A stretch of 64,000 nucleotides of DNA from Sphingomonas sp. Leaf32 (GCF_001421765.1 NZ_LMLA01000001.1:248001-312000), one strand, 5' to 3'; shown: positions 35,251-44,366, numbered from the stretch's first letter. Notes: a model not told the origin generated them from the letters alone. A program made the numbers and translations.

Positions 35251-35360
35251 CCGTTCGTCCTGAGTAGCCGCTGAGCTTGTCGAAGCGGCGTATCGAAGGA
35301 CTGCCAAGGGTGCTTCGATACGGGTCTTCGACAAGCTCAGCCCCTACTCAGCACGAACGG
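35251..35360. repeat. Intergenic inverted repeat, family B (copy B2)
   Basis: It starts CCGTTCGTCCTGAGTAGCCG and ends with the complementary CTACTCAGCACGAACGG. The inner arms TGAGCTTGTCGAAG and CTTCGACAAGCTCA are exact complements, as are GTATCGAAG and CTTCGATAC. It follows plsC by eight bases and precedes a convergent small gene. Copy B1 is at 19443-19547. Confidence 0.82.
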
Positions 35361-35383
35361 ATAGGGTTCATGCCATCAAGGGT

Positions 35384-35590
35384 CTACCGAACCGTCCGAA
35401 TACGCGCTTGCAGCCACGATTTAAGCCAAGCCAAAGCCAATCCGACCGGGATTGAAACCGCAACAAGCAGACCAACCGATTGCAACGCAGACCAGCCCCG
35501 CTGCTTTGCGAACCCGAGAAACAGACAGGTGAAAACAAGGCCCAGCAGGCTGAAGCCGTAGTCGTAGAGATCAGGTCCGCGTCCGCGCAT
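35384..35590 (-). CDS. Putative small two-helix membrane protein
   Basis: 68 residues with two likely membrane helices (about 12-26 and 35-58, SVGLLVAVSIPVGLALAWL) and a basic C-terminus (KSWLQARIRTVR). A longer start at 35625 (85 residues) is possible. Base composition here is lower in GC than in the flanking genes, which weakens the coding call or suggests recent acquisition. I recognise no family. Confidence 0.5.
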   Translation of the reverse strand: MRGRGPDLYDYGFSLLGLVFTCLFLGFAKQRGWSALQSVGLLVAVSIPVGLALAWLKSWLQARIRTVR

Positions 35591-35652
35591 CGTTGAAGGA
35601 TACCGTCGGATGGCGAAGCCAGCAATCTAGGGAACCGTACATCGAATGCCCC

Positions 35653-37740
35653 TCACCCCGCCGCCTTCTTGACCGCGCGATATGCGTGCAGCAACGGTTC
35701 GGTATAGCCGTTCGGCTGTTCCAGCCCCTCGAATACCAGCGCCCGCGCCGCCTGTAGCGCGATGCCGCCGGCCAGCGGGCGGTACGCCGGGTCGCCCGCA
35801 TTCTGCGCATCGACCTTCACCGCCATCCGTTCGAACGCGGCATCGACATCGGCCGGCGTGCAGACCCCGTGCAGCAGCCAGTTCGCGACATGCTGCGACG
35901 AAATGCGCAGCGTCGCGCGGTCCTCCATCAGCCCGATGTCGTGGATGTCGGGCACCTTCGAACAGCCGATCCCCTGATCGATCCAGCGGACCACATAGCC
36001 CAGGATGCCCTGGACGTTGTTGTCCAGTTCCCGCGCAACCTCCGCCGCGTCCCAGTTGCGCCCGATCGCGATCGGCAGCGTCAGCAGCCGGTCGAGCGAC
36101 GCGACCGGTTCGGCCGCGCGCGCCGTTTGTCGCTGCGCAACATCGACCGCGTGGTAATGCAGCGCATGCAGCGTGGCGGCGGTGGGTGATGGGACCCAGG
36201 CGGTGCTCGCCCCGCTCATCGGGTGCGCCACCTTCTGCACCAGCATGTCGCCCATCCGGTCGGGCGCGGCCCACATGCCCTTGCCGATCTGCGCCCGCCC
36301 GCCCAGGCCACAGGCGAGGCCGATCTGCACGTTGCGATCCTCATAGGCCGCGATCCAGTCGGCCCCCTTCATCTCGCCCTTCGGGATCATCGCCCCGGCG
36401 TGCATCGCGCTGTGCAGTTCGTCACCGGTGCGGTCGAGAAAGCCGGTATTGATGAACACGATCCGGTGCCGCACCGCATGGATGCACGCGGCGAGGTTGG
36501 CCGAGGTCCGCCGTTCTTCGTCCATCACCCCGACCTTGATCGTGTGGCGCGGCAGGATCAGCAGGTCCTCGACCGCATCGAACAGCCGGTCGGTGAAGGC
36601 GACCTCCTCCGGCCCATGCTGCTTGGGCTTGACGATGTAGATCGATCCGGCGCGGCTGTTGGCGCGCGCGCCGTTCAGGTCGTGCAGCGCGATCAGGCTG
36701 GTAACGATCGCGTCGAGAATGCCTTCCGGCGCTTGCGTGCCATCGGGCAGGCGGACGGCGGGCGTCGTCATCAGATGCCCGACATTGCGCACGAACAACA
36801 GCGAGCGCCCCGACAGCACCAGCTCCCCGCCCGCCGGCGTCGCATAATGCCGGTCGTCGGCCAGCGTCCGCGTGACGCTCCGCCCGCCCTTGGCAAAACT
36901 GGCGGTCAAGGTTCCCTGCATCAGCCCCAGCCAATTGGCATAGGCGGCGACCTTGTCCGCGGCATCGACCGCCGCGACCGAATCCTCGAGGTCGCAGATG
37001 GTGGTGAGCGCGGATTCCAGCAGGATGTCGGCAAGGCCCGCCGGATCACCGCCGCCGACCGGGTGCGCGCGGTCGATCACCAGTTCGATATGCAGCCCGT
37101 GATGGCGCAGCAGCAGATTGTCGCCCGCCCGCCCGACCAACTGCGTGCGGTCGGCAAGGTCGGGGGTGCCGCCGCGCCAGTCGCGCCAGCTGCCGTGCGC
37201 CAACGGCACCGCGTCGTCGAGAAACGCCTTCGCCCGAGCGATCACCTGTCGTCCGCGTTCGGCATCATAGCCGCCCGGTGCGGGCGTGCCGGGAATGGCA
37301 TCGGTGCCGTACAGCGCATCGTACAGGCTACCCCAGCGCGCATTGGCGGCGTTGAGCAGGAAGCGGGCGTTGAGGATCGGCACGACCAGTTGCGGCCCGG
37401 CCAACGTCGCGATCTCCGGATCGACATCTGCCGGGTCGACCGTGAACGGCGCCGGTTCATCGACCAGATAGCCGATGTCGCGCAGGAACGCCGCCTGTTC
37501 CGCCGGTTCGATCGCCGTCCCCTGGCGCTCGGCGAACCATACGTCGAGCTGCGCCTGCAACTGGTCGCGGTGCCTGAGCAGATCGCGATTGTCAGGCGCG
37601 AAGCGGGTGAGAATCGCGGCGGTGCCTTCCCAGAACGAGTCGGCGGGAATGCCGGTGCCGGGGAGCGCGTCGCGTTCGAGGAAATCGGCCAGTTCGGCCG
37701 CGACCTGTAATCCGGCGCGCTCGACAAAGACTTCCGGCAT
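35653..37740 (-). CDS. glcB: Malate synthase G
   Basis: 695 residues, close to the normal G-isoform length (about 720). It condenses glyoxylate and acetyl-CoA to malate in the glyoxylate bypass. Signatures include [24 protein letters not shown], the [16 protein letters not shown] active-site strand, [18 protein letters not shown], and the catalytic-base region (ANWLLHGVC). The ATG at 37740 gives the standard [12 protein letters not shown]-terminus; the longer frame runs into repeat C2. A LysR regulator gene diverges from it. Isocitrate lyase is not in the window. Confidence 0.96.
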   Translation of the reverse strand: MPEVFVERAGLQVAAELADFLERDALPGTGIPADSFWEGTAAILTRFAPDNRDLLRHRDQLQAQLDVWFAERQGTAIEPAEQAAFLRDIGYLVDEPAPFTVDPADVDPEIATLAGPQLVVPILNARFLLNAANARWGSLYDALYGTDAIPGTPAPGGYDAERGRQVIARAKAFLDDAVPLAHGSWRDWRGGTPDLADRTQLVGRAGDNLLLRHHGLHIELVIDRAHPVGGGDPAGLADILLESALTTICDLEDSVAAVDAADKVAAYANWLGLMQGTLTASFAKGGRSVTRTLADDRHYATPAGGELVLSGRSLLFVRNVGHLMTTPAVRLPDGTQAPEGILDAIVTSLIALHDLNGARANSRAGSIYIVKPKQHGPEEVAFTDRLFDAVEDLLILPRHTIKVGVMDEERRTSANLAACIHAVRHRIVFINTGFLDRTGDELHSAMHAGAMIPKGEMKGADWIAAYEDRNVQIGLACGLGGRAQIGKGMWAAPDRMGDMLVQKVAHPMSGASTAWVPSPTAATLHALHYHAVDVAQRQTARAAEPVASLDRLLTLPIAIGRNWDAAEVARELDNNVQGILGYVVRWIDQGIGCSKVPDIHDIGLMEDRATLRISSQHVANWLLHGVCTPADVDAAFERMAVKVDAQNAGDPAYRPLAGGIALQAARALVFEGLEQPNGYTEPLLHAYRAVKKAAG

Positions 37741-37755
37741 ACGACTTCTCCCTTG

Positions 37756-37852
37756 CGTCATCCCGGCGCAGGCCGGGATCCATGGTCGCGAAACGCATCG
37801 AACGATCCGCCACGTCCCGCATCCGTGGATTCCGGCTTTCGCCGGAATGACG
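37756..37852. repeat. Intergenic inverted repeat, family C (copy C2)
   Basis: Arms CGTCATCCCGGCGCAGGCCG and CCGGCTTTCGCCGGAATGACG, each with its own hairpin, and an ATCCATGG / GTGGAT inner pair. It fills most of the 193-base gap between glcB and the divergent LysR gene, so unlike most copies it lies in a promoter-side gap. Confidence 0.82.
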
Positions 37853-37933
37853 CTTCTTGAGAGGAGCATACCGGCTCGCCTTTCCTAGCGGAACTATCCA
37901 TAATCACAGTACAGCCATGCCGATGAGGAACGA

Positions 37934-38860
37934 ATGCCGCTCGATCCTGACCACGAACTGTTCGCCGCGATCCTCGATACCGGCAGCATCGCCGCCGCCG
38001 CGCGCGTGCTCGACACCTCGCCGGCGATGGTATCGAAACGCCTCGCCCGGTTCGAGGCGCGGCTGGGCACGCGGCTGATCGAGCGGACCACGCGGCGGCT
38101 GCATCCGACCCCGGTCGGGGCACAACTCCACGCCGATCTGACCCCGATCCTGTCGGCGCTGGCCGCCGCCGAAGCGCGGGTGACCGGCGCCGCCGCCGCG
38201 CCGGCCGGTCCGCTGCGGATCGCCGCGCCGACCTCGTTCGCGCGGCTGCATATTGCGCCGCATCTGGGCGACTTCCTGCGCGACCATCCGGCGGTGCAGC
38301 TCGAACTGTCGCTGGCCGACGGCTATGTCGATCTGGCGGCCGAGCGGATCGATTGCGCGATCCGCATCACCGCCGACCCACCCGCCGGCATGATCGCGCG
38401 GCGGCTGGCGGACAATCGTCGCGTCGTCTGCGCCAGTCCCGCCTACCTCGCCGACCATGGCGTTCCGGCCCATCCAAAAGCATTGGGCGACCACCGGCTG
38501 CTGGCCGCCGAGGGACAGTTGCCATGGACGCTGCTGCGCCCCGGCGGCCGGGTGCAGGTGACCGGTCGCAGTCATGTCCGCACCAATTCCAGCGAGATCG
38601 TCCGCGAACTGGCACTGGCCGGTGTGGGTATCGCGCTGCGCTCGCTCTGGGATGTCGGCCGCGCGCTGGCCGATGGGCGACTGGTCCGCGTGCTGCCGGC
38701 ATGGGAGGGACCGCGCGACCTGGCGATCCACGCCATCCATGCGCCCGATCCGCGCCCGGCAGTAACCGCCTTCGTCGACCACCTCGCCGCGCGATGGTCG
38801 CCGCCGCCTTGGGAGACGCTTGACTCACTTGCTGCTTCGGATCAGACTGGTATCAATTGA
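37934..38860 (+). CDS. LysR family transcriptional regulator
   Basis: 308 residues. The winged HTH occupies residues 1-60 (LFAAILDTGSIAAAARVLDTSPAMVSKRLARFE), with the typical ARLGTRLIERTTRRLHPTPVG end. The substrate-binding domain follows (PLRIAAPTSFARLHIAPHL). GAGGAA at 37925-37930 supports the ATG. The divergent position relative to glcB is the common arrangement for a LysR regulator and its target, so control of malate synthase is plausible. hppD follows on the same strand 23 bases after the stop. Confidence 0.92.
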   Translation: MPLDPDHELFAAILDTGSIAAAARVLDTSPAMVSKRLARFEARLGTRLIERTTRRLHPTPVGAQLHADLTPILSALAAAEARVTGAAAAPAGPLRIAAPTSFARLHIAPHLGDFLRDHPAVQLELSLADGYVDLAAERIDCAIRITADPPAGMIARRLADNRRVVCASPAYLADHGVPAHPKALGDHRLLAAEGQLPWTLLRPGGRVQVTGRSHVRTNSSEIVRELALAGVGIALRSLWDVGRALADGRLVRVLPAWEGPRDLAIHAIHAPDPRPAVTAFVDHLAARWSPPPWETLDSLAASDQTGIN

Positions 38861-38863
38861 TAC
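38850..38863. promoter_or_regulatory. Perfect 14-bp palindrome upstream of hppD
   Basis: GTATCAATTGATAC is fully self-complementary and AT-rich against a GC-rich background. Its centre is 27 bases before the hppD GTG, and it overlaps the last bases of the LysR gene. The spacing suits a repressor operator on an hppD-specific promoter. The cognate regulator is not identified. Confidence 0.65.
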
Positions 38864-38883
38864 GAACTGGATAGGATGCAGCC

Positions 38884-39951
38884 GTGGAACACATGGACGT
38901 CAACCCGATGGGCCTCGACGGATTCGAATTCTGCGAATTCACCGCCCCCGACCTCGACCGCATGGCCGCCCAGCTCGAACAGTTCGGCTTCGTCGCCGCA
39001 TCGAAGCACCCCACCCGCGACGTGGTCCGCTACAAGCAGGGCCGCATCAACCTGCTCCTGAACCGCATTCCCGACACTCATGCTGCGGACTTTGCTGCGC
39101 AGCACGGTCCCTCCGCCTCGGGCATGGCGTTCCGCGTGGCGGATGCGAAGGCGGCGTTCGACGCAGCGGTGGCGCGCGGTGCAAAGCCTGCCGACGCTTC
39201 GCGCGGGGTGCTGGGCGAAGGCTATGCGCTGGAGGGGATCGGCGGGTCGATGCTGTATCTGGTCGACCGGCACGGTGCGGCCGGATCGCTGTACGATGAC
39301 TGGGAACAGGTGCCGGGCGCTGCGGAAGCGGAAGCCGCGAACAATGTCGGCCTCGACCTGCTCGATCACCTGACCCATAACGTGAAGCGCGGGCAGATGC
39401 GCACCTGGTCGACCTTCTACAACCAGATCTTCGGGTTCGAAGAGCAGAAGTATTTCGACATCAAGGGCAAGGCGACCGGCCTGTTCAGCCAGGCGATGAT
39501 CGCGCCGGACAAGGCGATCCGCATCCCGCTGAACGAAAGCCAGGACGACAAGAGTCAGATCGAGGAATTCATCCGCGACTACAATGGCGAGGGCATCCAG
39601 CACCTTGCCTTCACCACCGACGATATCTTCGAGACGGTGGAAAAACTGCGGGCGCGCGGCGTCAAGCTGCAGGACACGATCGAGACCTATTACGAACTGG
39701 TCGACAAGCGCGTGCCTGGCCATGGCGAGGACCTCGAACGCCTGCGCCGCAACCGCATCCTGATCGACGGCAATGTCGGCGAGGAAGGGTTGCTGTTGCA
39801 GATATTCACCGAACCGATGTTCGGGCCGATCTTCTTCGAGATCATCCAGCGCAAGGGGAATGAAGGCTTCGGCAACGGCAATTTCCAGGCGTTGTACGAA
39901 AGCATCGAGCTGGATCAGATCCGGCGGGGCGTCATCACGGTCGATGCCTGA
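38884..39951 (+). CDS. hppD: 4-hydroxyphenylpyruvate dioxygenase
   Basis: 355 residues from GTG at 38884 (an ATG at 38893 is an alternative). It converts 4-hydroxyphenylpyruvate to homogentisate in tyrosine breakdown. Two vicinal-oxygen-chelate domains are present; the C-terminal one holds the iron ligands in DLLDHLTHNV, GIQHLAFTTDDI and LLLQIFTEPMFG. The last segments (QRKGNEGFGNGNFQALYESIE) match the C-terminal lid of HPPD. hmgA, the next enzyme, is 286 bases downstream, past repeat D1. Maleylacetoacetate isomerase and fumarylacetoacetase are not nearby. Confidence 0.96.
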   Translation: MEHMDVNPMGLDGFEFCEFTAPDLDRMAAQLEQFGFVAASKHPTRDVVRYKQGRINLLLNRIPDTHAADFAAQHGPSASGMAFRVADAKAAFDAAVARGAKPADASRGVLGEGYALEGIGGSMLYLVDRHGAAGSLYDDWEQVPGAAEAEAANNVGLDLLDHLTHNVKRGQMRTWSTFYNQIFGFEEQKYFDIKGKATGLFSQAMIAPDKAIRIPLNESQDDKSQIEEFIRDYNGEGIQHLAFTTDDIFETVEKLRARGVKLQDTIETYYELVDKRVPGHGEDLERLRRNRILIDGNVGEEGLLLQIFTEPMFGPIFFEIIQRKGNEGFGNGNFQALYESIELDQIRRGVITVDA

Positions 39952-39955
39952 CCAA

Positions 39956-39976
39956 GACCGAAGCGGCGCTTCGGTC
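39956..39976 (+). terminator. Hairpin after hppD
   Basis: A 9-bp stem GACCGAAGC (39956-39964) / GCTTCGGTC (39968-39976) with a 3-base loop lies 5 bases beyond the hppD stop. No T-run follows, so this is more likely a 3'-end stabiliser or a weak or Rho-assisted terminator. Confidence 0.45.
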
Positions 39977-40093
39977 GCGGTGCAGCGCGCAGGCGCTGCC
40001 GTCGACCGGCCAGCGCGAGCGGAGCCGGGCCACAAGGCGCGGCTTCGCCGCGACTGACGGCCCGGCGGTCGGGCGGTCGGGCGAAACGACCAC

Positions 40094-40224
40094 TCCTCCC
40101 CGCCCGCGGGGAGGGGGGACCAGCGAAGCTGGTGGAGGGGGGCATCCACCAGCGGACCATGTGCGGCCAGCCCCCTCCACCGTTCGCGATGCGAACGGTC
40201 CCCCTCCCCCGTTCCGGGGAGGAT
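40094..40224. repeat. Intergenic inverted repeat, family D (copy D1)
   Basis: The left half has CCGCGGGGAGGGGGGACCAG and CTGGTGGAGGGGG; the right half has CCCCCTCCACC and CCCCCTCCCC ... GGGGAGGA. GGGGAGGATTGATGAGG leads directly into the hmgA ribosome-binding site. Copies D2 (43811-43935) and D3 (61230-61351) share the parts. Confidence 0.78.
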
Positions 40225-40237
40225 TGATGAGGTGACC

Positions 40238-41518
40238 ATGACCTACCACCCCGGTTTCGCCAACCACATCGCCACCGAAGCCGTACCCGGCGCGCTGCCG
40301 ATCGGCCGCAACAGCCCGCAGCATGTCCCCTTCGGTCTCTATGCCGAACAGCTGTCCGGCACCGCCTTCACCGCGCCGCGCAGCGAGAACCGCCGCTCGT
40401 GGCTCTATCGCCTGCGCCCGACCGCCAACCATGGCGCGTTCGTGCCCTACACCGGCGCCCATCTTCTCAAATCCGCGCCCGTCGACACGCCGCCCAGCCC
40501 CAACCGGATGCGCTGGGACCCGCTGCCCATGCCGACCGAACCGACCGACTGGGTCGACGGCCTCGTCACCTATGGCGCGACCGGCGACGTCGCGACGCAG
40601 AGCGGGGTCGGCATTCATCTCTATGCCGCGAACCGGGACATGGAGCGTGCCTTCTTCTCGGCCGATGGCGAGTTGCTGATCGTGCCGCAGCAGGGTTCGC
40701 TCGCGATCGACACCGAACTCGGCCGGATCGACATCGCCCCATTGCAGATCGCGCTAATCCCGCGCGGGGTCCGCTTCCGCATGAAGCTGCCCGACGGCAC
40801 GGCGCGCGGCTATGTCTGCGAGAATTACGGTAGCCTGTTCCGCCTTCCCGACCTCGGACCGATCGGGGCCAACGGCCTCGCCAACCCGCGCGACTTCGAA
40901 ACGCCGTCCGCCTGGTTCGAGGACCGCGACACGCCTTGCGAGGTCGTCCAGAAATTCCAGGGCGGGTTATGGACGACCACGCTCGATTATTCGCCGTTCG
41001 ACGTGGTGGCATGGCATGGCAATCTCGCGCCGTGCCGCTACGACCTGACGCGCTTCAACGCGATCAACACCGTCAGCTTCGACCATCCCGATCCGTCGAT
41101 CTTCACCGTGCTGACCGCGCCCAGCGAGACGCCGGGCACCGCCAATTGCGACTTCGTGATCTTCCCGCCGCGCTGGATGGTGGCGGAGGACACGTTCCGC
41201 CCACCGTGGTTCCACCGCAACGTTATGAGCGAGTTCATGGGGCTGGTGACCGGCGCCTATGACGCGAAGGAAGGCGGCTTCGCCCCCGGCGGGGCCTCGC
41301 TCCACAACCAGATGAACGGCCACGGCCCCGATCAGGCAAGCTATGAGAAGGCCGTCGCCGCCGAGCTGCAACCGCACCGCATCGCCGACACGATGGCGTT
41401 CATGTTCGAAACCCGCCACGTCGTCCGCCCGACGCCGTGGGCGATGGGCACGCCGACGATGCAGCTCGATTACGACGATGTGTGGACCGGCTTCGCCAAG
41501 GCGCGGCTGCCCGGATGA
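40238..41518 (+). CDS. hmgA: Homogentisate 1,2-dioxygenase
   Basis: 426 residues from the ATG at 40238 (GAGG five bases before it). It cleaves homogentisate to maleylacetoacetate. Family landmarks include [20 protein letters not shown] at the N-terminus, [19 protein letters not shown], and the iron-ligand region [11 protein letters not shown] with [14 protein letters not shown] downstream. The length is normal. The stop overlaps a Rieske protein gene (ATGA). With hppD it forms the front of the homogentisate pathway, probably on separate or read-through transcripts because repeat D1 lies between them. Confidence 0.96.
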   Translation: MTYHPGFANHIATEAVPGALPIGRNSPQHVPFGLYAEQLSGTAFTAPRSENRRSWLYRLRPTANHGAFVPYTGAHLLKSAPVDTPPSPNRMRWDPLPMPTEPTDWVDGLVTYGATGDVATQSGVGIHLYAANRDMERAFFSADGELLIVPQQGSLAIDTELGRIDIAPLQIALIPRGVRFRMKLPDGTARGYVCENYGSLFRLPDLGPIGANGLANPRDFETPSAWFEDRDTPCEVVQKFQGGLWTTTLDYSPFDVVAWHGNLAPCRYDLTRFNAINTVSFDHPDPSIFTVLTAPSETPGTANCDFVIFPPRWMVAEDTFRPPWFHRNVMSEFMGLVTGAYDAKEGGFAPGGASLHNQMNGHGPDQASYEKAVAAELQPHRIADTMAFMFETRHVVRPTPWAMGTPTMQLDYDDVWTGFAKARLPG

Positions 41519-41874
41519 CCGAAGATCGCGTCTTCGCGACGCCGGCGGGCGTGACGATCGGGCCGCTGACCGACATTCCCGACGGTACCGCACGCAACTA
41601 CGTCCTGCAACTGCGCGCCGGGCGATTCCACGGCTTCGTCGTGCGGCAGGGCGACGCGGTGTTCGGCTATGCCGACCGCTGCCCGCATATGGGGCTGCCG
41701 CTCGCCCAGACGCTCGACGCCTATCTGACCCCCGATCGCAGCGCCATCACGTGCAGCTGGCACGCGGCGCTGTTCGCGATTGCTGATGGCCGGTGCCTCG
41801 GCGGCCCCTGCCCCGGCCAGTCGCTGACGGCGTGGCCGGTCACGGTCGTCGATGGGGCGATCGTCACCGCCTGA
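41515..41874 (+). CDS. Rieske-type [2Fe-2S] protein
   Basis: 119 residues, overlapping the hmgA stop by four bases. The cluster ligands are CPHMGLPLA (CxH) near residue 54 and CSWHAALF (CxxH) near 80, the spacing expected of Rieske ferredoxins and oxygenase-associated Rieske proteins. Translational coupling to hmgA suggests work in aromatic catabolism, perhaps passing electrons to an oxygenase or protecting the iron site of HmgA. Homogentisate dioxygenase itself needs no electron donor, so the role is unclear. Confidence 0.88.
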   Translation: MTEDRVFATPAGVTIGPLTDIPDGTARNYVLQLRAGRFHGFVVRQGDAVFGYADRCPHMGLPLAQTLDAYLTPDRSAITCSWHAALFAIADGRCLGGPCPGQSLTAWPVTVVDGAIVTA

Positions 41875-41897
41875 GGGTTGATCCCTTTGGCTGGAAA

Positions 41898-41979
41898 CGT
41901 CGCCCCGGCGAGGGCTGGGCATCAAGCGGTTCCTGCTGCGCGCCATCACGGGGAGATTCCAGCCTTCGCTGGGATGACC
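41898..41979. repeat. Intergenic inverted repeat, family A (copy A3)
   Basis: TGGAAACGTCGCC leads into GGCGAGGGCTGGG, and the right arm reads GGAGATTCCAGCCTTCGCTGG then GATGAC, close to A1 and A2. It lies between the convergent Rieske and patatin genes. Confidence 0.78.
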
Positions 41980-41995
41980 TTCCGGTTCAACGACG

Positions 41996-43030
41996 CTAGG
42001 CCGCGACCGCCTCCGGCAGCGCGGTCAGCGTCGATCCCTGCCCGAGCTTCGCGCCATGGTCGCGCAGCCACGCATCCGCCGTCGCCCGGCCGAGGTCGCG
42101 CAGGGCATCCAGCTGCGACCGGCGCGTATCGATCTTGCCGGTCGGGCCGCGCGCGGCCAGCGCGTGCGGCGCTTCCATCAGGTGCAGGTTGGTATTGGCC
42201 AGCGCGGTGAAATTGTCGTCGATCGGCGGCGCGCGCCGGGCGATCGCCTGCACCTGCGTCAACGCCTTCAGATCGCGCAGCAGGCACGCGTTGAAACCGA
42301 TATCGCTCATCCGCCCCATCACCTCGACCAGCGTTCCGGGCGTATCCTCCGCCGCGAACGGCGTGATCTGCACGATCAGCAAGTCGCTCTGCCCATGCCC
42401 GCCGAAGATCAGCGGTTCGAGCGCGGGATTGGCCGAGAAACCGCCATCCCAATAAGGTTCGCCGTCGATCGTCACCGGCCCGAACAGGTCGGGCAGGCAC
42501 GCCGACGCCATCAGCGCATCCAGCGTGATCGCGTCATTGTCGAACAACCGCGCCGCCCCGGTCGCGACCCGGGTCGCGGCGATCGACAGCGGGATGGCCT
42601 GGCGGTCGGTCAGCAGCGACAGGTCGATGCTCGACTCCACCACCCGCCGGAGCGAGCGCATGTCGCGCAACCCCGGCGACAGCGGCGCGACATAGCGCCC
42701 CAGCAGCTTGCCGACCTCCAGCGAGCGGCGCAGCGCGGGTTCGAACAGCGGCGGCGTCCACATGCCCAGATCGAACGCCTGCAACGGCGAATTGCGCGAC
42801 ACCGTGTCCCATAACCGCTCCAGCGCGTCCCTTGCCCCCTGCCGCCCGCCGGCCACCAGCCCGCTGACCAGCGCCGCACCGTTCAGCGCACCCGCCGACG
42901 CGCCGCTGACCGCGACGATCGGCAGATCCTCCTCCAGCAGCCGGTCGAGTACGCCCCAGCCATAGGCACCATGCGCACCGCCCCCTTGTAGCGCGAGGGC
43001 GAGACGCGGCGTTGCGGATGATGCGGACAT
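41996..43030 (-). CDS. Patatin-like phospholipase
   Basis: 344 residues from the ATG at 43030 (GAAGGAA upstream). The Ser-Asp dyad motifs are complete: oxyanion loop LALQGGGAHGAYGWGVLD, nucleophile GASAGALNG and DGGFSANPAL with the catalytic Asp. A DUF3734-like C-terminal region follows (FNACLLRDLKALTQVQAIARR). Such proteins hydrolyse acyl esters; in PHB-producing bacteria related patatins are tied to lipid or storage metabolism, but no direct link is visible. It is divergent from the YbhB gene. Confidence 0.9.
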   Translation of the reverse strand: MSASSATPRLALALQGGGAHGAYGWGVLDRLLEEDLPIVAVSGASAGALNGAALVSGLVAGGRQGARDALERLWDTVSRNSPLQAFDLGMWTPPLFEPALRRSLEVGKLLGRYVAPLSPGLRDMRSLRRVVESSIDLSLLTDRQAIPLSIAATRVATGAARLFDNDAITLDALMASACLPDLFGPVTIDGEPYWDGGFSANPALEPLIFGGHGQSDLLIVQITPFAAEDTPGTLVEVMGRMSDIGFNACLLRDLKALTQVQAIARRAPPIDDNFTALANTNLHLMEAPHALAARGPTGKIDTRRSQLDALRDLGRATADAWLRDHGAKLGQGSTLTALPEAVAA

Positions 43031-43191
43031 GGACGGTTCCTTCGATCGGGGGCGCGTCATGTTGCAACGCAGCAACCGTGGTTCGTATCCGGCCTGCGAG
43101 CAAGCGATGCCCGTTCAATAATTCGCCATGGCGACGGACCCCGCCCCGCCGCTCGCCGGTTGTCACCGTGACAAGTATCGAAAGGACCCTC

Positions 43192-43809
43192 ATGCTCGAA
43201 CATGTTCCGGGGTGGCTGGGCGGATTGCTGCGTAGCGTCCGCGCGGGCGCGTCCAAGCTGACCATCGTCGATCCGGCGCTGGGCAGCTTCGACAGCCTCG
43301 ACCTCGCCAGCCTCGCCTTTACCGATGGCCAGCGTCTGCCCGAGCGCTTCACTGCCGATGGCGAGGGTGTGTCACCGCCGCTCCACTGGCGCGGCGTGCC
43401 GACGGGCGCGACCTCGCTGGCGCTGATCGTCGAGGATGCCGACGCCCCCTCGCCGCAACCTTTGGTCCACGCGATCCTGTGGGACATCGCCGCCGCCGAC
43501 GGGCAACTGGCCGAGGGTGCGATCCGGCCCGATGGCGACGGCGACGCGGTGCATGGCGATGTCGGCCGCAACAGCTATCTGCGCGAAGGCTGGCTGCCAC
43601 CCGACCCGCCGACCGGGCACGGCGAGCATCGCTACGCGTTCCAGCTATTCGCATTGAAGGACGCGCCGCATCTCGACCCCAACCCGGGGCGGGGCGCGGT
43701 GGTCGAGGCGATGGCCGGGCGAGTGCTGGCCGCCGGGCTGCTCACCGGCGTCTATTCGCGCGGCGAGCCGGCGGAAGTGGGGCCGGTCGGGGAAGTCGCC
43801 CCGGCCTAA
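43192..43809 (+). CDS. YbhB/YbcL family (PEBP-like) protein
   Basis: 205 residues from the ATG at 43192 (AAAGGA upstream). The phosphatidylethanolamine-binding-protein fold shows SPPLHWRGVPTGATSLALIVEDADAP, LVHAILWDI and the ligand-site region GHGEHRYAFQLFAL. An N-terminal extension of about 40 residues (MLEHVPGWLGGLLRSVRAG) is usual for this subgroup. Function is not established; the family is annotated as Raf-kinase-inhibitor-like. No signal peptide is evident. Confidence 0.88.
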   Translation: MLEHVPGWLGGLLRSVRAGASKLTIVDPALGSFDSLDLASLAFTDGQRLPERFTADGEGVSPPLHWRGVPTGATSLALIVEDADAPSPQPLVHAILWDIAAADGQLAEGAIRPDGDGDAVHGDVGRNSYLREGWLPPDPPTGHGEHRYAFQLFALKDAPHLDPNPGRGAVVEAMAGRVLAAGLLTGVYSRGEPAEVGPVGEVAPA

Positions 43810-43810
43810 A

Positions 43811-43935
43811 TCCTCCCCGGCACGGGGAGGGGGACCAGCCGCAGGCTGGTGGAGGGGGGCGTCCGCAGACGGACGCTCGTGGAAAGCCCCCTCCACCACC
43901 GCTTCGCGGCGGTCCCCCTCCCCGTGCCGGGGAAG
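43811..43935. repeat. Intergenic inverted repeat, family D (copy D2)
   Basis: TCCTCCCCGGCACGGGGAGG at the left and CCCCCTCCCCGTGCCGGGGA at the right are complementary, enclosing GACCAGCCGCAGGCTGGT and GAAAGCCCCCTCCACCACCG. It fills the gap between the convergent YbhB gene and ribH and touches the stop codons on both sides. Confidence 0.82.
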
Positions 43936-43942
43936 AGTTATC

Positions 43943-44365
43943 TCATACCGAAAAACGCTCGCGCAGTTCCAGCATCGCCAGCGCGGCCTTCGCTGCCTCG
44001 CCGCCCTTGTCCTTCTCGTCGCGTTTGGCGCGGGTCAGTGCCTGCGCCTCGTCCTCGACGGTCAGGATGCCGTTGCCGACCGGTACGCCCTCGAGGCTCA
44101 GGTTCATCAGCCCGCGCGCGCTTTCGTTGGCCACGACCTCGAAATGATAGGTCTCGCCGCGGATGATGACGCCCAGCGCGACGAACGCGTCATAGGTCTC
44201 GGCCGCATCGGCGATCGCGATCGCGCCGGGCACTTCCAGCGCGCCGGGCACGGTCACTGTTTCATGCTCGTGCCCCGCCGCCTCGATCGCGGCACGCGCA
44301 CCGTCGAGCAGCAGGTCGTTCAGATGGTCGTAGAACCGGGCCTCGACGATCAGTATCTTCGCCAT
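43943..44365 (-). CDS. ribH: 6,7-dimethyl-8-ribityllumazine synthase
   Basis: 140 residues. It condenses the ribityl-aminopyrimidine with dihydroxybutanone phosphate, the penultimate riboflavin step. Recognisable segments are [17 protein letters not shown], the phosphate-site [14 protein letters not shown] and [18 protein letters not shown] with its catalytic His. [18 protein letters not shown] tail is typical of alphaproteobacterial forms. It lies one base after ribBA as the last gene of the rib operon. Confidence 0.95.
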   Translation of the reverse strand: MAKILIVEARFYDHLNDLLLDGARAAIEAAGHEHETVTVPGALEVPGAIAIADAAETYDAFVALGVIIRGETYHFEVVANESARGLMNLSLEGVPVGNGILTVEDEAQALTRAKRDEKDKGGEAAKAALAMLELRERFSV

Positions 44366-44366
44366 A

